This document shows, one piece after another, positions 35,161-48,800 of a stretch of 64,000 nucleotides of DNA. The stretch covers positions 3,968,001-4,032,000 of the forward strand of contig NC_060021.1 in NCBI RefSeq assembly GCF_021134715.1. The letters run 5' to 3'. This DNA comes from Daphnia pulex (lineage: Eukaryota; Arthropoda; Branchiopoda; Diplostraca; Daphniidae). Positions within the stretch are counted from its first letter, which is position 1, and the number at the start of each line of letters is the position of its first letter. The notes below the pieces were generated by a model. The model saw only the letters and a list, made by a program, of their open reading frames with translations. It did no database searches and was not told where the DNA came from. Made by a program: the position numbers and the translations under genes.

Positions 35161-38100
35161 AGCACACCAGAGCACGCCAGTGAACGCCAGAGCACGCCAG
35201 AGCACGCCAGTGCATGCTAGAGCATGCCAATGCACGCCAGTGCACGCCAGAGCACGCCAGAGCACGCCAGAGCACGCTAATGCACGCCAGAGCACGCCAG
35301 AGCACGCCAGAGCACGCCAGAGCACGCCAGAGCACGTCAGAGCACGCAAGTGCACGCCAATGCACGCCAGAGCTCGCCAATGCACGCCAGTGCACGTCAG
35401 TGCACACCAGAGCACACCAGAGCACGCCAGTGCACGTCAGTGCACGCAAGAGCACGCCAGAGCACGCCAGAGCACGCCAGTGCATGCCACTGCACGCCAA
35501 TGCACGCCAGATCACGCCACAGCACGCCACAGCACGCCAGTGCACGCCAGAGCACGCCCTTGCACGCCAATGCACGTAAGTGCACGCCAGAACACGCCAG
35601 AGCACGCCAGTGCACGAAAGTGCACGCCAGAGCACGCCAGTGCATGCCAGTGCACGCCAGTGCACGCTAGAGCACGCTAGAGCACGCCAGTGCACGCCAA
35701 TGCACGCCAAAGCACGCCAATGCACGCCAGTGCACGCCAGAGCACGCCAGAGCACGTCAGTTCACGCCAGAGCACGCCAGTGCACGTCAGTTCCCGCCAG
35801 AGCACGCCAAAGCACGCCAGATCACGCCAGAGCACGCTAGAGCACGCCCGTGCACGCCAGAGCACGCCAGAGCTCGCCAATGCACGTTAGTGCACGCCAG
35901 AACACGCCAGAGCACGCCAGTGCACGAAAGTGCACGCCAGAGCACGCCAGAGCACGCCAGAGCACGCCAGAGCACGCCAGAGCACGCCAGAGCACGCCAG
36001 AGCACGCCAGAGCACGTCAGAGCACGCAAGTGCACGCCAATGCACGCCAGAGCTCGCCAATGCACGCCAGTGCACGTCAGTGCACACCAGAGCACACCAG
36101 AGCACGCCAGTGCAAGTCAGTGCACGCAAGAGCACGCCAGTGCATGCCAGTGCATGCCAGTGCACGCCAGTGCACGCTAGAGCACGCCAGAGCACGCCAG
36201 TGCACGTCAGTGCACGCCAGAGCACGCCAAAGCACGCCAGAGAACGCCAGAGCACGCCAGAGCACGCCAAAGCACGCCAAAGCACGCCAGAGCACGCCAG
36301 TGCAAGCCAGTTTACGCCAGAGCACGCCCTTGCACGCCAATGCACGCCCGTGCACGCCAATGCACGTTAGTGCAAGCCAGAGCACGCCATTGCACGCCAA
36401 TGCACGCCAGAGCACGCCAGTGCACGCCAGAGCACGCCAGTGCACGCCAATGCACGCCAAAGCACGCCAATGCACGCAGTGCACGCCACTGCATGCCAGA
36501 GCACGCCAGTGCACGCCAATGCACGCCAAAGCACGCCAAAGCACGCCAGTGCACGCCAGAGCACGCCAGAGCACGTCAGTTCACGCCAGAGCACGCCAGT
36601 GCACGTCAGTTCACGCCAGAGCACGCCAAAGTACGCCAGAGCACGCAGAGCACACCAGAGCACGCCAAAGCACGCTAGTGTAAGCCAGAGCACGCCATTG
36701 AACGCCAATGCACGCCAGTGCACGCCAATGCACGCCAAAGCACGCCAATGCACGCCACTGCATGCCAGAGCACGCCAGTGCACGCCAATGCACGCCAAAG
36801 CACGCCAATGCACGCCAGTGCACGCCAGAGCACGCCAGAGCACGTCAGTTCACGCCAGAGCACGCCAGTGCACGTCAGTTCCCGCCAGAGCACGCCAAAG
36901 CACGCCAGAGCACGCCAGAGCACGTCAGAGCACGCCCGTCCACGCCAGAGCACGCCAGAGCACGCCAATGCACGCCAAAGCACGCCAGTGCACGCCAATG
37001 CACGCCAGTGCACGCCAGAGCACGCCAGAGCACGCCAGAGCACGCCAGTGCACGCCAGAGCACGCCAGAGCACGTCAGTTCACGCCAGAGCACGCCAGTG
37101 CACGTCAGTTCCCGCCAGAGCACGCCAAAGCACGCCAGAGCACGCCAGAGCACGCCAGAGCACGCCCGTGCACGCCAGAGCACGCCAGAGCACGCCAATG
37201 CACGCCAGAGCACGCCAGTGCACGCCAATGCACGCCAGTGCACGCCAGAGCACGCCAGAGCACGACAGAGCACGCCAGTGCACGCCAGAGCACGCCAGAG
37301 CACGCCAGAGCACGCCAGTGCACGCCAGAGCACGCCAGAGCACGCCAGAGCACGCCAGTGCACGCCAGAGCACGCCATAGCACGCCAGTGCATGCCAAAG
37401 CACGCCAGTGCAAGCCAGTGCACGCCAGAGCACTTTAGTGCACGTCAGTTCACGCCAGAGCACGCCAATGCACGCCAGTGCACGCCAGAGCACGCCAGTG
37501 CACGCCAATGCACGCCAGTGCACGCCAGAGCACGCCAGTGCACGCCAGAGTACGCCAGTGCACGCCAGAGCACGCCAGTGCACGCCAATGCACGCCAGAG
37601 CACGCCAGTGCACGCCAGAGCACGCCAGAGCACGCCAGAGCACGACAGAGCACGACAGAGCACGACAGAGCACGAAAGAGCACGACAGAGCACGCCAGTG
37701 CATGCCTTAGCACGCCAGAGCACGCCAGTGCATGCCAGTGCACGCGAGAGCACGCCAGTGTACGCCAGTGCACGCCAGTGCACGCCAGAGCATGCCAGTG
37801 CACGCCAATGCACGCCAGTGCACGCCAGTGCACGCCAGAGCACGCCAGAGCACGCCAGTGCACGCCAGAGTACGCCAGTGCACGCAAATGCACGCAAAAG
37901 CACGCAAATGCATGCCAGTGCACGCCAGAGCACGCCAGAGCACGAAGAGCACGACAGAGCACGCCAGAGCACGCCAGTGCACGCCAATGCACGCCAGTGC
38001 ACGCCAATGCACGCCAGTGCACGCCAATGCACGCCAGAGCACGCCAGTGCACGCCAGAGCACGCCAGAGCACGCCAGAGCACGACAGAGCACGACAGAGC

Positions 38101-38542
38101 ACGACAGAGCACGAAAGAGCACGACAGAGCACGCCAGTGCATGCCTTAGCACGCCAGAGCACGCCAGTGCATGCCAGTGCACGCGAGAGCACGCCAGTGT
38201 ACGCCAGTGTACGCCAGTGCACGCCAGAGCACGCCAGTGCACGCCAGAGCACGCCAGTGCACGCCAATGCACGCCAGAGCACGCCAATGCACGACAGTAC
38301 AAGCCAATGCACGCCAGAGCACGCCAGTGCACGCAAATGCACGCAAAAGCACGCAAATGCATGCCAATGCACGCCAATGCACCCCAGAGCACGCCAGAGC
38401 ACGCCAGAGCACGCCAGAGCACGCCAGAGCACGCCAGAGCACGCCAGTGCACGCCAGAGCACGCCAGAGCACGCCAGAGCACGCAAGTGTACGCCAGTGC
38501 ATGCCAGTGCACGCCAATGCACGCCAGAGCACGCCAGTGCAC

Positions 38543-38836
38543 GGTAGAGCACAGCAGAGAACAGCTCAGCACTTGAAGTTGCTATAATATTTATTTCTCT
38601 TGTTAAAACCATTTTAAATTACAGGATGTGTAAATCAATGTCCAATACACCATTTTAAGTCTATTGAATCAATAAATTTTTTAGAGCAATTCATGAACAA
38701 ATATTTTTAGAAAAACGCACATCACAGCACTTGAATTTTTTATCATTTTTCAATTATTTGGGTTCTTTTGTCGGGTAGTAGGGTTCTATTGTCAAGCACT
38801 TGAGTTCTGCATAGCAGAGCACGTTCTGCATTGCAG
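38543..38836 (+). repeat. AT-rich module, copy 4
   Basis: Appears identical to copy 3 over its whole length and lies exactly 3676 bp downstream of it. It is part of the large tandem duplication that includes the surrounding minisatellite blocks. Confidence 0.93.
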
Positions 38837-41117
38837 AGCACACCAGAGCACGCCAGTGAACGCCAGAGCACGCCAGAGCACGCCAGTGCATGCTAGAGCA
38901 TGCCAATGCACGCCAGTGCACGCCAGAGCACGCCAGAGCACGCCAGAGCACGCTAATGCACGCCAGAGCACGCCAGAGCACGCCAGAGCACGCCAGAGCA
39001 CGCCAGAGCACGTCAGAGCACGCAAGTGCACGCCAATGCACGCCAGAGCTCGCCAATGCACGCCAGTGCACGTCAGTGCACACCAGAGCACACCAGAGCA
39101 CGCCAGTGCACGTCAGTGCACGCAAGAGCACGCCAGAGCACGCCAGAGCACGCCAGTGCATGCCACTGCACGCCAATGCACGCCAGATCACGCCACAGCA
39201 CGCCACAGCACGCCAGTGCACGCCAGAGCACGCCCTTGCACGCCAATGCACGTAAGTGCACGCCAGAACACGCCAGAGCACGCCAGTGCACGAAAGTGCA
39301 CGCCAGAGCACGCCAGTGCATGCCAGTGCACGCCAGTGCACGCTAGAGCACGCTAGAGCACGCCAGTGCACGCCAATGCACGCCAAAGCACGCCAATGCA
39401 CGCCAGTGCACGCCAGAGCACGCCAGAGCACGTCAGTTCACGCCAGAGCACGCCAGTGCACGTCAGTTCCCGCCAGAGCACGCCAAAGCACGCCAGATCA
39501 CGCCAGAGCACGCTAGAGCACGCCCGTGCACGCCAGAGCACGCCAGAGCTCGCCAATGCACGTTAGTGCACGCCAGAACACGCCAGAGCACGCCAGTGCA
39601 CGAAAGTGCACGCCAGAGCACGCCAGAGCACGCCAGAGCACGCCAGAGCACGCCAGAGCACGCCAGAGCACGCCAGAGCACGCCAGAGCACGTCAGAGCA
39701 CGCAAGTGCACGCCAATGCACGCCAGAGCTCGCCAATGCACGCCAGTGCACGTCAGTGCACACCAGAGCACACCAGAGCACGCCAGTGCAAGTCAGTGCA
39801 CGCAAGAGCACGCCAGTGCATGCCAGTGCATGCCAGTGCACGCCAGTGCACGCTAGAGCACGCCAGAGCACGCCAGTGCACGTCAGTGCACGCCAGAGCA
39901 CGCCAAAGCACGCCAGAGAACGCCAGAGCACGCCAGAGCACGCCAAAGCACGCCAAAGCACGCCAGAGCACGCCAGTGCAAGCCAGTTTACGCCAGAGCA
40001 CGCCCTTGCACGCCAATGCACGCCCGTGCACGCCAATGCACGTTAGTGCAAGCCAGAGCACGCCATTGCACGCCAATGCACGCCAGAGCACGCCAGTGCA
40101 CGCCAGAGCACGCCAGTGCACGCCAATGCACGCCAAAGCACGCCAATGCACGCAGTGCACGCCACTGCATGCCAGAGCACGCCAGTGCACGCCAATGCAC
40201 GCCAAAGCACGCCAAAGCACGCCAGTGCACGCCAGAGCACGCCAGAGCACGTCAGTTCACGCCAGAGCACGCCAGTGCACGTCAGTTCACGCCAGAGCAC
40301 GCCAAAGTACGCCAGAGCACGCAGAGCACACCAGAGCACGCCAAAGCACGCTAGTGTAAGCCAGAGCACGCCATTGAACGCCAATGCACGCCAGTGCACG
40401 CCAATGCACGCCAAAGCACGCCAATGCACGCCACTGCATGCCAGAGCACGCCAGTGCACGCCAATGCACGCCAAAGCACGCCAATGCACGCCAGTGCACG
40501 CCAGAGCACGCCAGAGCACGTCAGTTCACGCCAGAGCACGCCAGTGCACGTCAGTTCCCGCCAGAGCACGCCAAAGCACGCCAGAGCACGCCAGAGCACG
40601 TCAGAGCACGCCCGTCCACGCCAGAGCACGCCAGAGCACGCCAATGCACGCCAAAGCACGCCAGTGCACGCCAATGCACGCCAGTGCACGCCAGAGCACG
40701 CCAGAGCACGCCAGAGCACGCCAGTGCACGCCAGAGCACGCCAGAGCACGTCAGTTCACGCCAGAGCACGCCAGTGCACGTCAGTTCCCGCCAGAGCACG
40801 CCAAAGCACGCCAGAGCACGCCAGAGCACGCCAGAGCACGCCCGTGCACGCCAGAGCACGCCAGAGCACGCCAATGCACGCCAGAGCACGCCAGTGCACG
40901 CCAATGCACGCCAGTGCACGCCAGAGAACGCCAGAGCACGACAGAGCACGCCAGTGCACGCCAGAGCACGCCAGAGCACGCCAGAGCACGCCAGTGCACG
41001 CCAGAGCACGCCAGAGCACGCCAGAGCACGCCAGTGCACGCCAGAGCACGCCATAGCACGCCAGTGCATGCCAAAGCACGCCAGTGCAAGCCAGTGCACG
41101 CCAGAGCACTTTAGTGC

Positions 41118-41719
41118 ACGTCAGTTCACGCCAGAGCACGCCAATGCACGCCAGTGCACGCCAGAGCACGCCAGTGCACGCCAATGCACGCCAGTGCACG
41201 CCAGAGCACGCCAGTGCACGCCAGAGTACGCCAGTGCACGCCAATGCACGCCAAAGCAGGCAAATGCACGCCAGTGCACGCCAGAGCACGACAGAGCACG
41301 ACAGAGCAAGACAGAGCACGCCAGAGCACGCCAGTGCACGCCAGAGCACGCCAGAGCACACCAGTGCACGCCAGAGCACGCCAGTGCAAGCCAGTGCACG
41401 CCAGAGCACTCCAGTGCACGTCAGTTCACGCCAGAGCACGCCAATGCACGCCAGTGCACGCCAGAGCACGCCAGTGCACGCCAATGCACGCCAGTGCACG
41501 CCAGAGCACGCCAGTGCACGCCAGAGTACGCCAGTGCACGCCAATGCACGCCAAAGCAGGCAAATGCACGCCAGTGCACGCCAGAGCACGACAGAGCACG
41601 ACAGAGCAAGACAGAGCACGCCAGAGCACGCCAGTGCACGCCAGAGCACGCCAGAGCACACCAGTGCACGCCAGAGCACGCCAGTGCAAGCCAGTGCACG
41701 CCAGAGCACTCCAGTGCAC
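41118..41719. repeat. 300-bp higher-order unit in two tandem copies
   Basis: The pattern beginning CACGTCAGTTCACGCCAGAG at 41118 and at 41418 is repeated over 300 bp, including GTACGCC, GCAGGCAAAT, the GCACGAC pair and GCACACCAG. It is an example of unequal exchange at a multiple of the 10-bp unit. Confidence 0.8.
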
Positions 41720-44700
41720 GTCAGTTCACGCCAGAGCAAGACAGAGCACGCCAGAGCACGCCAGTGCACGCCAGAGCACGCCAGAGCACGCCAGTGCATG
41801 CCAGTGCACGCCACTGCACGCCAGAGCACGCCAGTGCACGCCAATGCCACAAAAGCACGCAAATGCACGCCAGTGCACGCCAGAGCACGACAGAGCACGA
41901 CAGAGCACGCCAGAGCACGCCAGAGCACGTCAGAGCACGCAAAAGCACGCCAATGCACGCCAGAGCTCGCCAATGCATGCCAGTGCACGTCAGTGCACAC
42001 CAGAGCACGCCAGAGCACGCCAGTGCACGTCAGTGCACGCAAGAGGACGCCAGAGCACGCCAGAGCATGCCAGAGCACGCTAGAGCAGGCGAGAGCACGC
42101 CAGTGCACGCCAGTGCACGCCAATGCACGCCAGAGCACGCCAGAGCACGCCAAAGCACGCCAGTGCACGCCAGTGCACACCAGAGCACGCCAGTGCACGT
42201 CAGTGCACGCAAGAGCACGCCAGAGCACGCCAGAGCATGCCAGAGCACGCTAGAGCAGGCGAGAGCACGCCAGTGCATGCCAGTGCACGCCAATGCACGC
42301 CAGAGCACGCCAGAGCACGCCAGTGCATTCCAGAGCACGCCAGTGTATGCCAGATTACGCCAGTGCATGCCAGTGTACGCCAGTGCACGCTAGAGCACGC
42401 CAGAGCACGCCAGTGCACGTCAGTGCACGCCAGAGCACGCCAAAGCACGCCAGAGAACGCCAGAGCACGCCAGAGCACGCCAAAGCACGCCAAAGCACGC
42501 CAGAGCACGCCAGTGAAGCCAGTTTACGCCAGAGCACGCCCTTGCACGCCAATGCACGCCAATGCACGTTAGTGCACGCCAGAGCACGCCATTGCACGCC
42601 AATGCACGCCAGTGCACGCCAGAGCACGCCAGTGCACGCCAATGCACGCCAAAGCACGCCAATGCACGCCAGTGAACGCCAGAGCACGCCAGAGCACGCC
42701 AGAGCACGCCAGTGCACGCCAGAGCACGCCAGAGCACGCCAGAGCACGCCAGTGCACGCCAGAGCACGCCAGAGCACGCCAGAGCACGCCAGTGCACGCC
42801 AGAGCACGCCAGAGCACGTCAGTGCACGCAAGAGCACGCCAGAGCACGCCAGAGCACGCCAGAGCACGCCAGTGCATGCCAGTGCACGCCAATGCACGCC
42901 AGATCACGCCACAGCACGCCACAGCACGCCAGTGCACGCCAGAGCACGCCCTTGCACGCGAATGCACGTTAGTGCACGCCAGAACACGCCAGAGCACGCC
43001 AGTGCACGAAAGTGCACGCCAGAGCACGCCAGAGCACGCCAGAGCACGCCAGAGCACGTCAGAGCACGCAAGTGCACGCCAATGCACGCCAGAGCTCGCC
43101 AATGCACGCCAGTGCACGTCAGTGCACACCAGAGCACACCAAAGCACGCCAGTGCACGTCAGTGCACGCAAGAGCACGCCAGAGCACGCCAGAGCATGCC
43201 AGAGCACGCTAGAGCAGGCGAGAGCACGCCAGAGCATGCCAGTGCACGCCAATGCACGCCAGAGCACGCCAGAGCACGCCAGTGAATGCCAGAGCACGCC
43301 AGTGCATGCCAGAGCACGCCAGTGCATGCCAGTGCACGCCAGTGCACGCTAGAGCACGCCAGAGCACGCCAGTGCACGACAGTGCACGCCAGAGCACGCC
43401 AAAGCACGCCAGAGAACGCCAGAGCACGCCAGAGCACGCCAAAGCACGCCAAAGCACGCCAAAGCATGCCAGAGCACGCTAGAGCACGACAGAGCACGCC
43501 AGAGCACGACAGAGCACGACAGAGCACGACAGAGCACGCCAGAGCACGCCAGAGCACGACAGAGCACGACAGAGCACGACAGAGCACGCCAGAGCACGAC
43601 AGAGCACGACAGAGCACGACAGAGCACGCCAGAGCACGCCAGTGCATGCCAGTGCACGCGAGAGCACGCCAGTGCACTTCAGTTCACGCCAGAGCACGCC
43701 AGAGCACGCCAGAGCACGCCAGAGCACGACAGAGCACGACAGAGCACGCCAGAGCACGCCAGTGCATGCCAGTGCACGCGAGAGCACGCCAGTGCACTTC
43801 AGTTCACGCCAGAGCACGCCAGAGCACGCCAGAGCACGCCAGAGCACGCCAGTGCACGCCAGTGCACGCCAGAGCACGCCAGTTCACACCATTGGACGCC
43901 AAGACACGCCAGAGCACGCCAGAGCACGCCAGTGCACGCCAATGCCCGCCAGAGCACGCCAATGCACGCCAGAGCACGCCAGTGCACGCCAGAGCACGCC
44001 AGAGCAAAAGCAGTGCACGTCAGAGCACGCCAATGCACGCCAGTGCACGCCAATGCACGCCAGTGCACGCCAATGCACGCCAGTGCACGCCAATGCACGC
44101 CAGAGCACGCCAGTGCACGCCAGAGCACGCCAGAGCACGACAGAGCACGACAGAGCACGACAGAGCACGACAGAGCACGAAAGAGCACGACAGAGCACGC
44201 CAGTGCATGCCTTAGCACGCCAGAGCACGCCAGTGCATGCCAGTGCACGCGAGAGCACGCCAGTGTACGCCAGTGTACGCCAGTGCACGCCAGAGCACGC
44301 CAATGCACGCCAGTGCACGCCAGAGCACGCCAGAGCACGCCAGTGCACGCCAGAGTACGCCAGTGCACGCAAATGCACGCAAAAGCACGCAAATGCATGC
44401 CAGTGCACGCCAGAGCACGCCAGAGCACGAAGAGCACGACAGAGCACCCCAGAGCACGCCAGTGCACGCCAATGCACGCAAAAGCACGCCAATGCACGCC
44501 AGTGCACGCCAGAGCACGCCAGAGCACGCCAGAGCACGCCAGTGCACGCCAATGCACGCCAGAGCACGCCAATGCATGCCAGTGCACGCCAGTGCACGCC
44601 AGAGCACGCCAGAGCCCGCCAGTGCACGTCAGAGCACGCCAGTGCACGCCAGAGCACGCCAGAGCATGCCAGTGCACGCCAGATCACGCCAGAGCACGCC

Positions 44701-45047
44701 AGTGCACGCCAGAGCACGCCAGTGCACGCCAATGCACGCCAGAGCACGCCAATGCACGACAGTACAAGCCAATGCACGCCAGAGCACGCCAATGCACGCA
44801 AGTTCACGACAGAGCACGCCAGTGCACGCCATTGCCCGCCAAAGCACGCCAATGCACGGCAGTGCACGCCAATGCACGCCAATGCACCCCAGAGCACGCC
44901 AGAGCACGCCAGAGCACGCCACAGCACGCCAGAGCACGCCAGTGCACGCCAGTGCACGCCAGAGCACGCCAGAGCACGCCAGAGCACGCAAGTGTACGCC
45001 AGTGCATGCCAGTGCACGCCAATGCACGCCAGAGCACGCCAGTGCAC

Positions 45048-45340
45048 GGTAGAGCACAGCAGAGAACAGCTCAGCACTTGAAGTTGCTATAATATTTATT
45101 TCTCTTGTTAAAACCATTTTAAATTACAGGATGTGTAAATCAATGTCCAATACACCATTTTAAGTCTATTGAATCAATAAATTTTTTAGAGCAATTCATG
45201 AACAAATATTTTTAGAAAAACGCACATCACAGCACTTGAATTTTTTAACATTTTTCAATTATTTGGGTTCTTTTGTCGGGTAGTAGGGTTCTATTGTCAA
45301 GCACTTGAGTTCTGCATAGCAGAGCACGTTCTGCATAGCA
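45048..45340 (+). repeat. AT-rich module, copy 5
   Basis: Same subtype as copies 3 and 4 (GTAGTAGGG, doubled end), with CTGCATAGCAG in place of CTGCATTGCAG at the second end and TTTTTTAACATT in place of TTTTTTATCATT. Confidence 0.93.
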
Positions 45341-45536
45341 GAGCACACCAGAGCACGCCAGTGAACGCCAGAGCACGCCAGAGCACGCCAGTGCATGCTA
45401 GAGCATGCCAATGCACGCCAGTGCACGCCAGAGCACGCCAGAGCACGCTAATGCACGCCAATGCACGCCAGTGCACGCCAGAGCACGCAAGTGCACGCCA
45501 GTGCATGCCAGAGCACGCCAGAGCACGCCAGAGCAC
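45341..45536. repeat. Shortest minisatellite block, about 20 monomers between modules 5 and 6
   Basis: This block keeps the same opening as the blocks at 35161 and 38837 (CACACCAGAGCACGCCAGTG then AACGCC and GCATGCTAGAGCATGCC). It has a closing stretch similar to those before modules 3-5, with GCAAGTG, GCATGCC and a last GCACGGTAGAG. The middle found in the larger blocks is missing. It is best read as an internally deleted block. Confidence 0.8.
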
Positions 45537-45810
45537 GGTAGAGCACAGCAGAGAACAGCTCAGCACTTGAAGTTGCTATAATATTTATTTCTCTTGTTAA
45601 AACCATTTTTTATTTACAGGATGTGTAAATCAATGTCCAATACACCATTTCAAGTCTATTGAATCAATAAATTTTTTAGAGCAATTCACGAACAAAAAGT
45701 TTTAGAAAAACGCACATCACAGCACTTGATTTTTTAAAATTTTTTCAATTATTTGAGTTCTTTTGTCGGGTAGTGGAGTTCTATTGTCAAGCACTTGAGT
45801 TCTGCATAGC
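45537..45810 (+). repeat. AT-rich module, copy 6
   Basis: GTAGTGGAG subtype, with its own differences: CCATTTTTTATTTACAGG, CAATTCACGAAC, AACAAAAAGTTTTAG and a single CTGCATAGCAG end. It shares AACAAAAAG and CCATTTCAAGTC with the edge copy 1. Confidence 0.93.
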
Positions 45811-48800
45811 AGAGCACGCCAATGCACGCCAGTGCACACCAGTGCAATCCAGAGCACGTCAGAGCACGCCAGAGCATGCCAGAGCACGCTAGAGCAGGCG
45901 AGATTACGCCAATGCACGCCAATGCACGCCAGAACACGCCAATGCACGCCAGTGCACGCCAGAGCAAGCCAAAGCACGCCAGAGCACGCCAGTGCACGCC
46001 AGAGAACTTCCGTGCACGCCAATGCATTTCAGAGCACGCCAATGCACGTTAGTGCACGCCAGAACACGCCAGAGCACGCCAGTGCATGCCAGTGCACGCC
46101 AATGCACGCCAGATCACGCCACAGCACGCCACAGCACGCCAGTGCACGCCAGAGCACGCCCTTGCACGCCAATGCACGTAAGTGCACGCCAGAACACGCC
46201 AGAGCACGCCAGTGCACGAAAGTGCACGCCAGAGCACGCCAGTGCATGCCAGTGCACGCCAGTGCACGCTAGAGCACGCTAGAGCACGCCAGTGCACGCC
46301 AATGCACGCCAAAGCACGCCAATGCACGCCAGTGCACGCCAGAGCACGCCAGAGCACGTCAGTTCACGCCAGAGCACGCCAGTGCACGTCAGTTCCCGCC
46401 AGAGCACGCCAAAGCACGCCAGAGCACGCCAGAGCACGCCAGAGCACGCCCGTGCACGCCAGAGCACGCCAGAGCTCGCCAATGCACGTTAGTGCACGCC
46501 AGAACACGCCGGAGCACGCCAGTGCACGAAAGTGCACGCCAAAGCACGCCAGAGCACGCCAGAGCACGCCAGAGCACGCCAGAGCACGCCAGAGCACGCC
46601 AGAGCACGTCAGAGCACGCAAGTGCACGCCAATGCACGCCAGAGCTCGCCAATGCACGCCAGTGCACGTCAGTGCACACCAGAGCACACCAGAGCACGCC
46701 AGTGCACGTCAGTGCACGCAAGAGCACGCCAGTGCATGCCAGTGCATGCCAGTGCACGCCAGTGCACGCTAGAGCACGCCAGAGCACGCCAGTGCACGTC
46801 AGTGCACGCCAGAGCACGCCAAAGCACGCCAGAGAACGCCAGAGCACGCCAGAGCACGCCAAAGCACGCCAAAGCACGCCAGAGCACGCCAGTGCAAGCC
46901 AGTTTACGCCAGAGCACGCCCTTGCACGCCAATGCACGCCCGTGCACGCCAATGCACGTTAGTGCAAGCCAGAGCACGCCATTGCACGCCAATGCACGCC
47001 AGAGCACGCCAGTGCACGCCAGAGCACGCCAGTGCACGCCAATGCACGCCAAAGCACGCCAATGCACGCAGTGCACGCCACTGCATGCCAGAGCACGCCA
47101 GTGCACGCCAATGCACGCCAAAGCACGCCAATGCACGCCAGTGCACGCCAGAGCACGCCAGAGCACGTCAGTTCACGCCAGAGCACGCCAGTGCACGTCA
47201 GTTCACGCCAGAGCACGCCAAAGCACGCCAGAGCACGCAGAGCACACCAGAGCACGCCAAAGCACGCTAGTGCAAGCCAGAGCACGCCATTGCACGCCAA
47301 TGCACGCCAGTGCACGCCAATGCACACCAAAGCACGCCAAAGCACGCCACTGCATGCCAGAGCACGCCAGTGCACGCCAATGCACGCCAAAGCACGCCAG
47401 TGCACGCCAGAGCACGCCAGAGCACGCCAGAGCACGTCAGTTCACGCCAGAGCACGCCAGTGCACGTCAGTTCCCGCCAGAGCACGCCAAAGCACGCCAG
47501 AGCACGCCAGAGCACGCCAGAGCACGCCCGTGCACGCCAGAGCACGCCAGAGCACGCCAATGCACGCCAGAGCACGCCAGTGCACGCCAATGCACGCCAG
47601 TGCACGCCAGAGCACGCCAGAGCACGCCAGAGCACGCCAGTGCACGCCAGAGCACGCCAGAGCACGCCAGTGCACGCCAGAGCACGCCAGAGCACGCCAG
47701 AGCACGCCAGTGCACGCCAGAGCACGCCAGAGCACGCCAGTGCATGCCAGAGCACGCCAGTGCAAGCCAGTGCACGCCAGAGCACTCCAGTGCACGTCAG
47801 TTCACGCCAGAGCACGCCAATGCACGCCAGTGCACGCCAGAGCACGCCAGTGCACGCCAATGCACGCCAGTGCACGCCAGAGCACGCCAGTGCACGCCAG
47901 AGCACGTCAGTTCACGCCAGAGCACGCCAGAGCACGCCAGTGCACGTCAGTGCACGCCAATGCATGCCAGAGCACGCCAGATTACGCCAAAGCACGCCAG
48001 TGCACACCAGTGCACACCAGAGCACGCCAGTGCACGTCAGTGCACGCAAGAGCACGCCAGAGCACGACAGAGCATGCCATAGCACGCTAGAGCAGGCGAG
48101 AGCACGCCAGTGCATGCCAGTGCACGCCAATGCACGCCAGAGCACGCCAGAGCACGCCAGTGCATTCCAGAGCACGCCAGTGTATGCCAGATTACGCCAG
48201 TGCATGCCAGTGTACGCCAGTGCACGCTAGAGCACGCCAGAGCACGCCAGTGCACGTCAGTGCACGCCAGAGCACGCCAAAGCACGCCAGAGAACGCCAG
48301 AGCACGCCAGAGCACGCCAAAGCACGCCAAAGCACGCCAGAGCACGCCAGTGAAGCCAGTTTACGCCAGAGCACGCCCTTGCACGCCAATGCACGCCAAT
48401 GCACGTTAGTGCACGCCAGAGCACGCCATTGCACGCCAATGCACGCCAGTGCACGCCAGAGCACGCCAGTGCACGCCAATGCACGCAAGAGCACGGCAGA
48501 GCACGCCAGAGCACGCCAGAGCACGCCAGTGCATGCCAGTGCACGCCAATGCACGCCAGATCACGCCACAGCACGCCACAGCACGCCAGTGCACGCCAGA
48601 GCACGCCCTTGCACGCGAATGCACGTAAGTGCACGCCAGAACACGCCAGAGCACGCCAGTGCACGAAAGTGCACGCCAGAGCACGCCAGAGCACGCCAGA
48701 GCACGCCAGAGCACGTCAGAGCACGTCAGTGCACACCAGAGCACACACGAGCACGCCAGTGCACGTCAGTGCACGCAAGAGCACGCCAGAGCACGCCAGA

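Larger units (their letters stand above)
34031..41245. repeat. 3676-bp tandem duplication of block plus module
   Basis: The first copy, about 34031-37570, reappears from 37697 to about 41246 at an offset of 3676 bp (3666 bp at the far left, owing to one 10-bp monomer indel). The match includes modules 3 and 4 and many private variants, such as the 8-bp monomer GCACGCAG at 36473 and 40149. One visible difference is 37251 c versus 40927 a. Sequences diverge after about 37570 and 41246. Confidence 0.85.
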
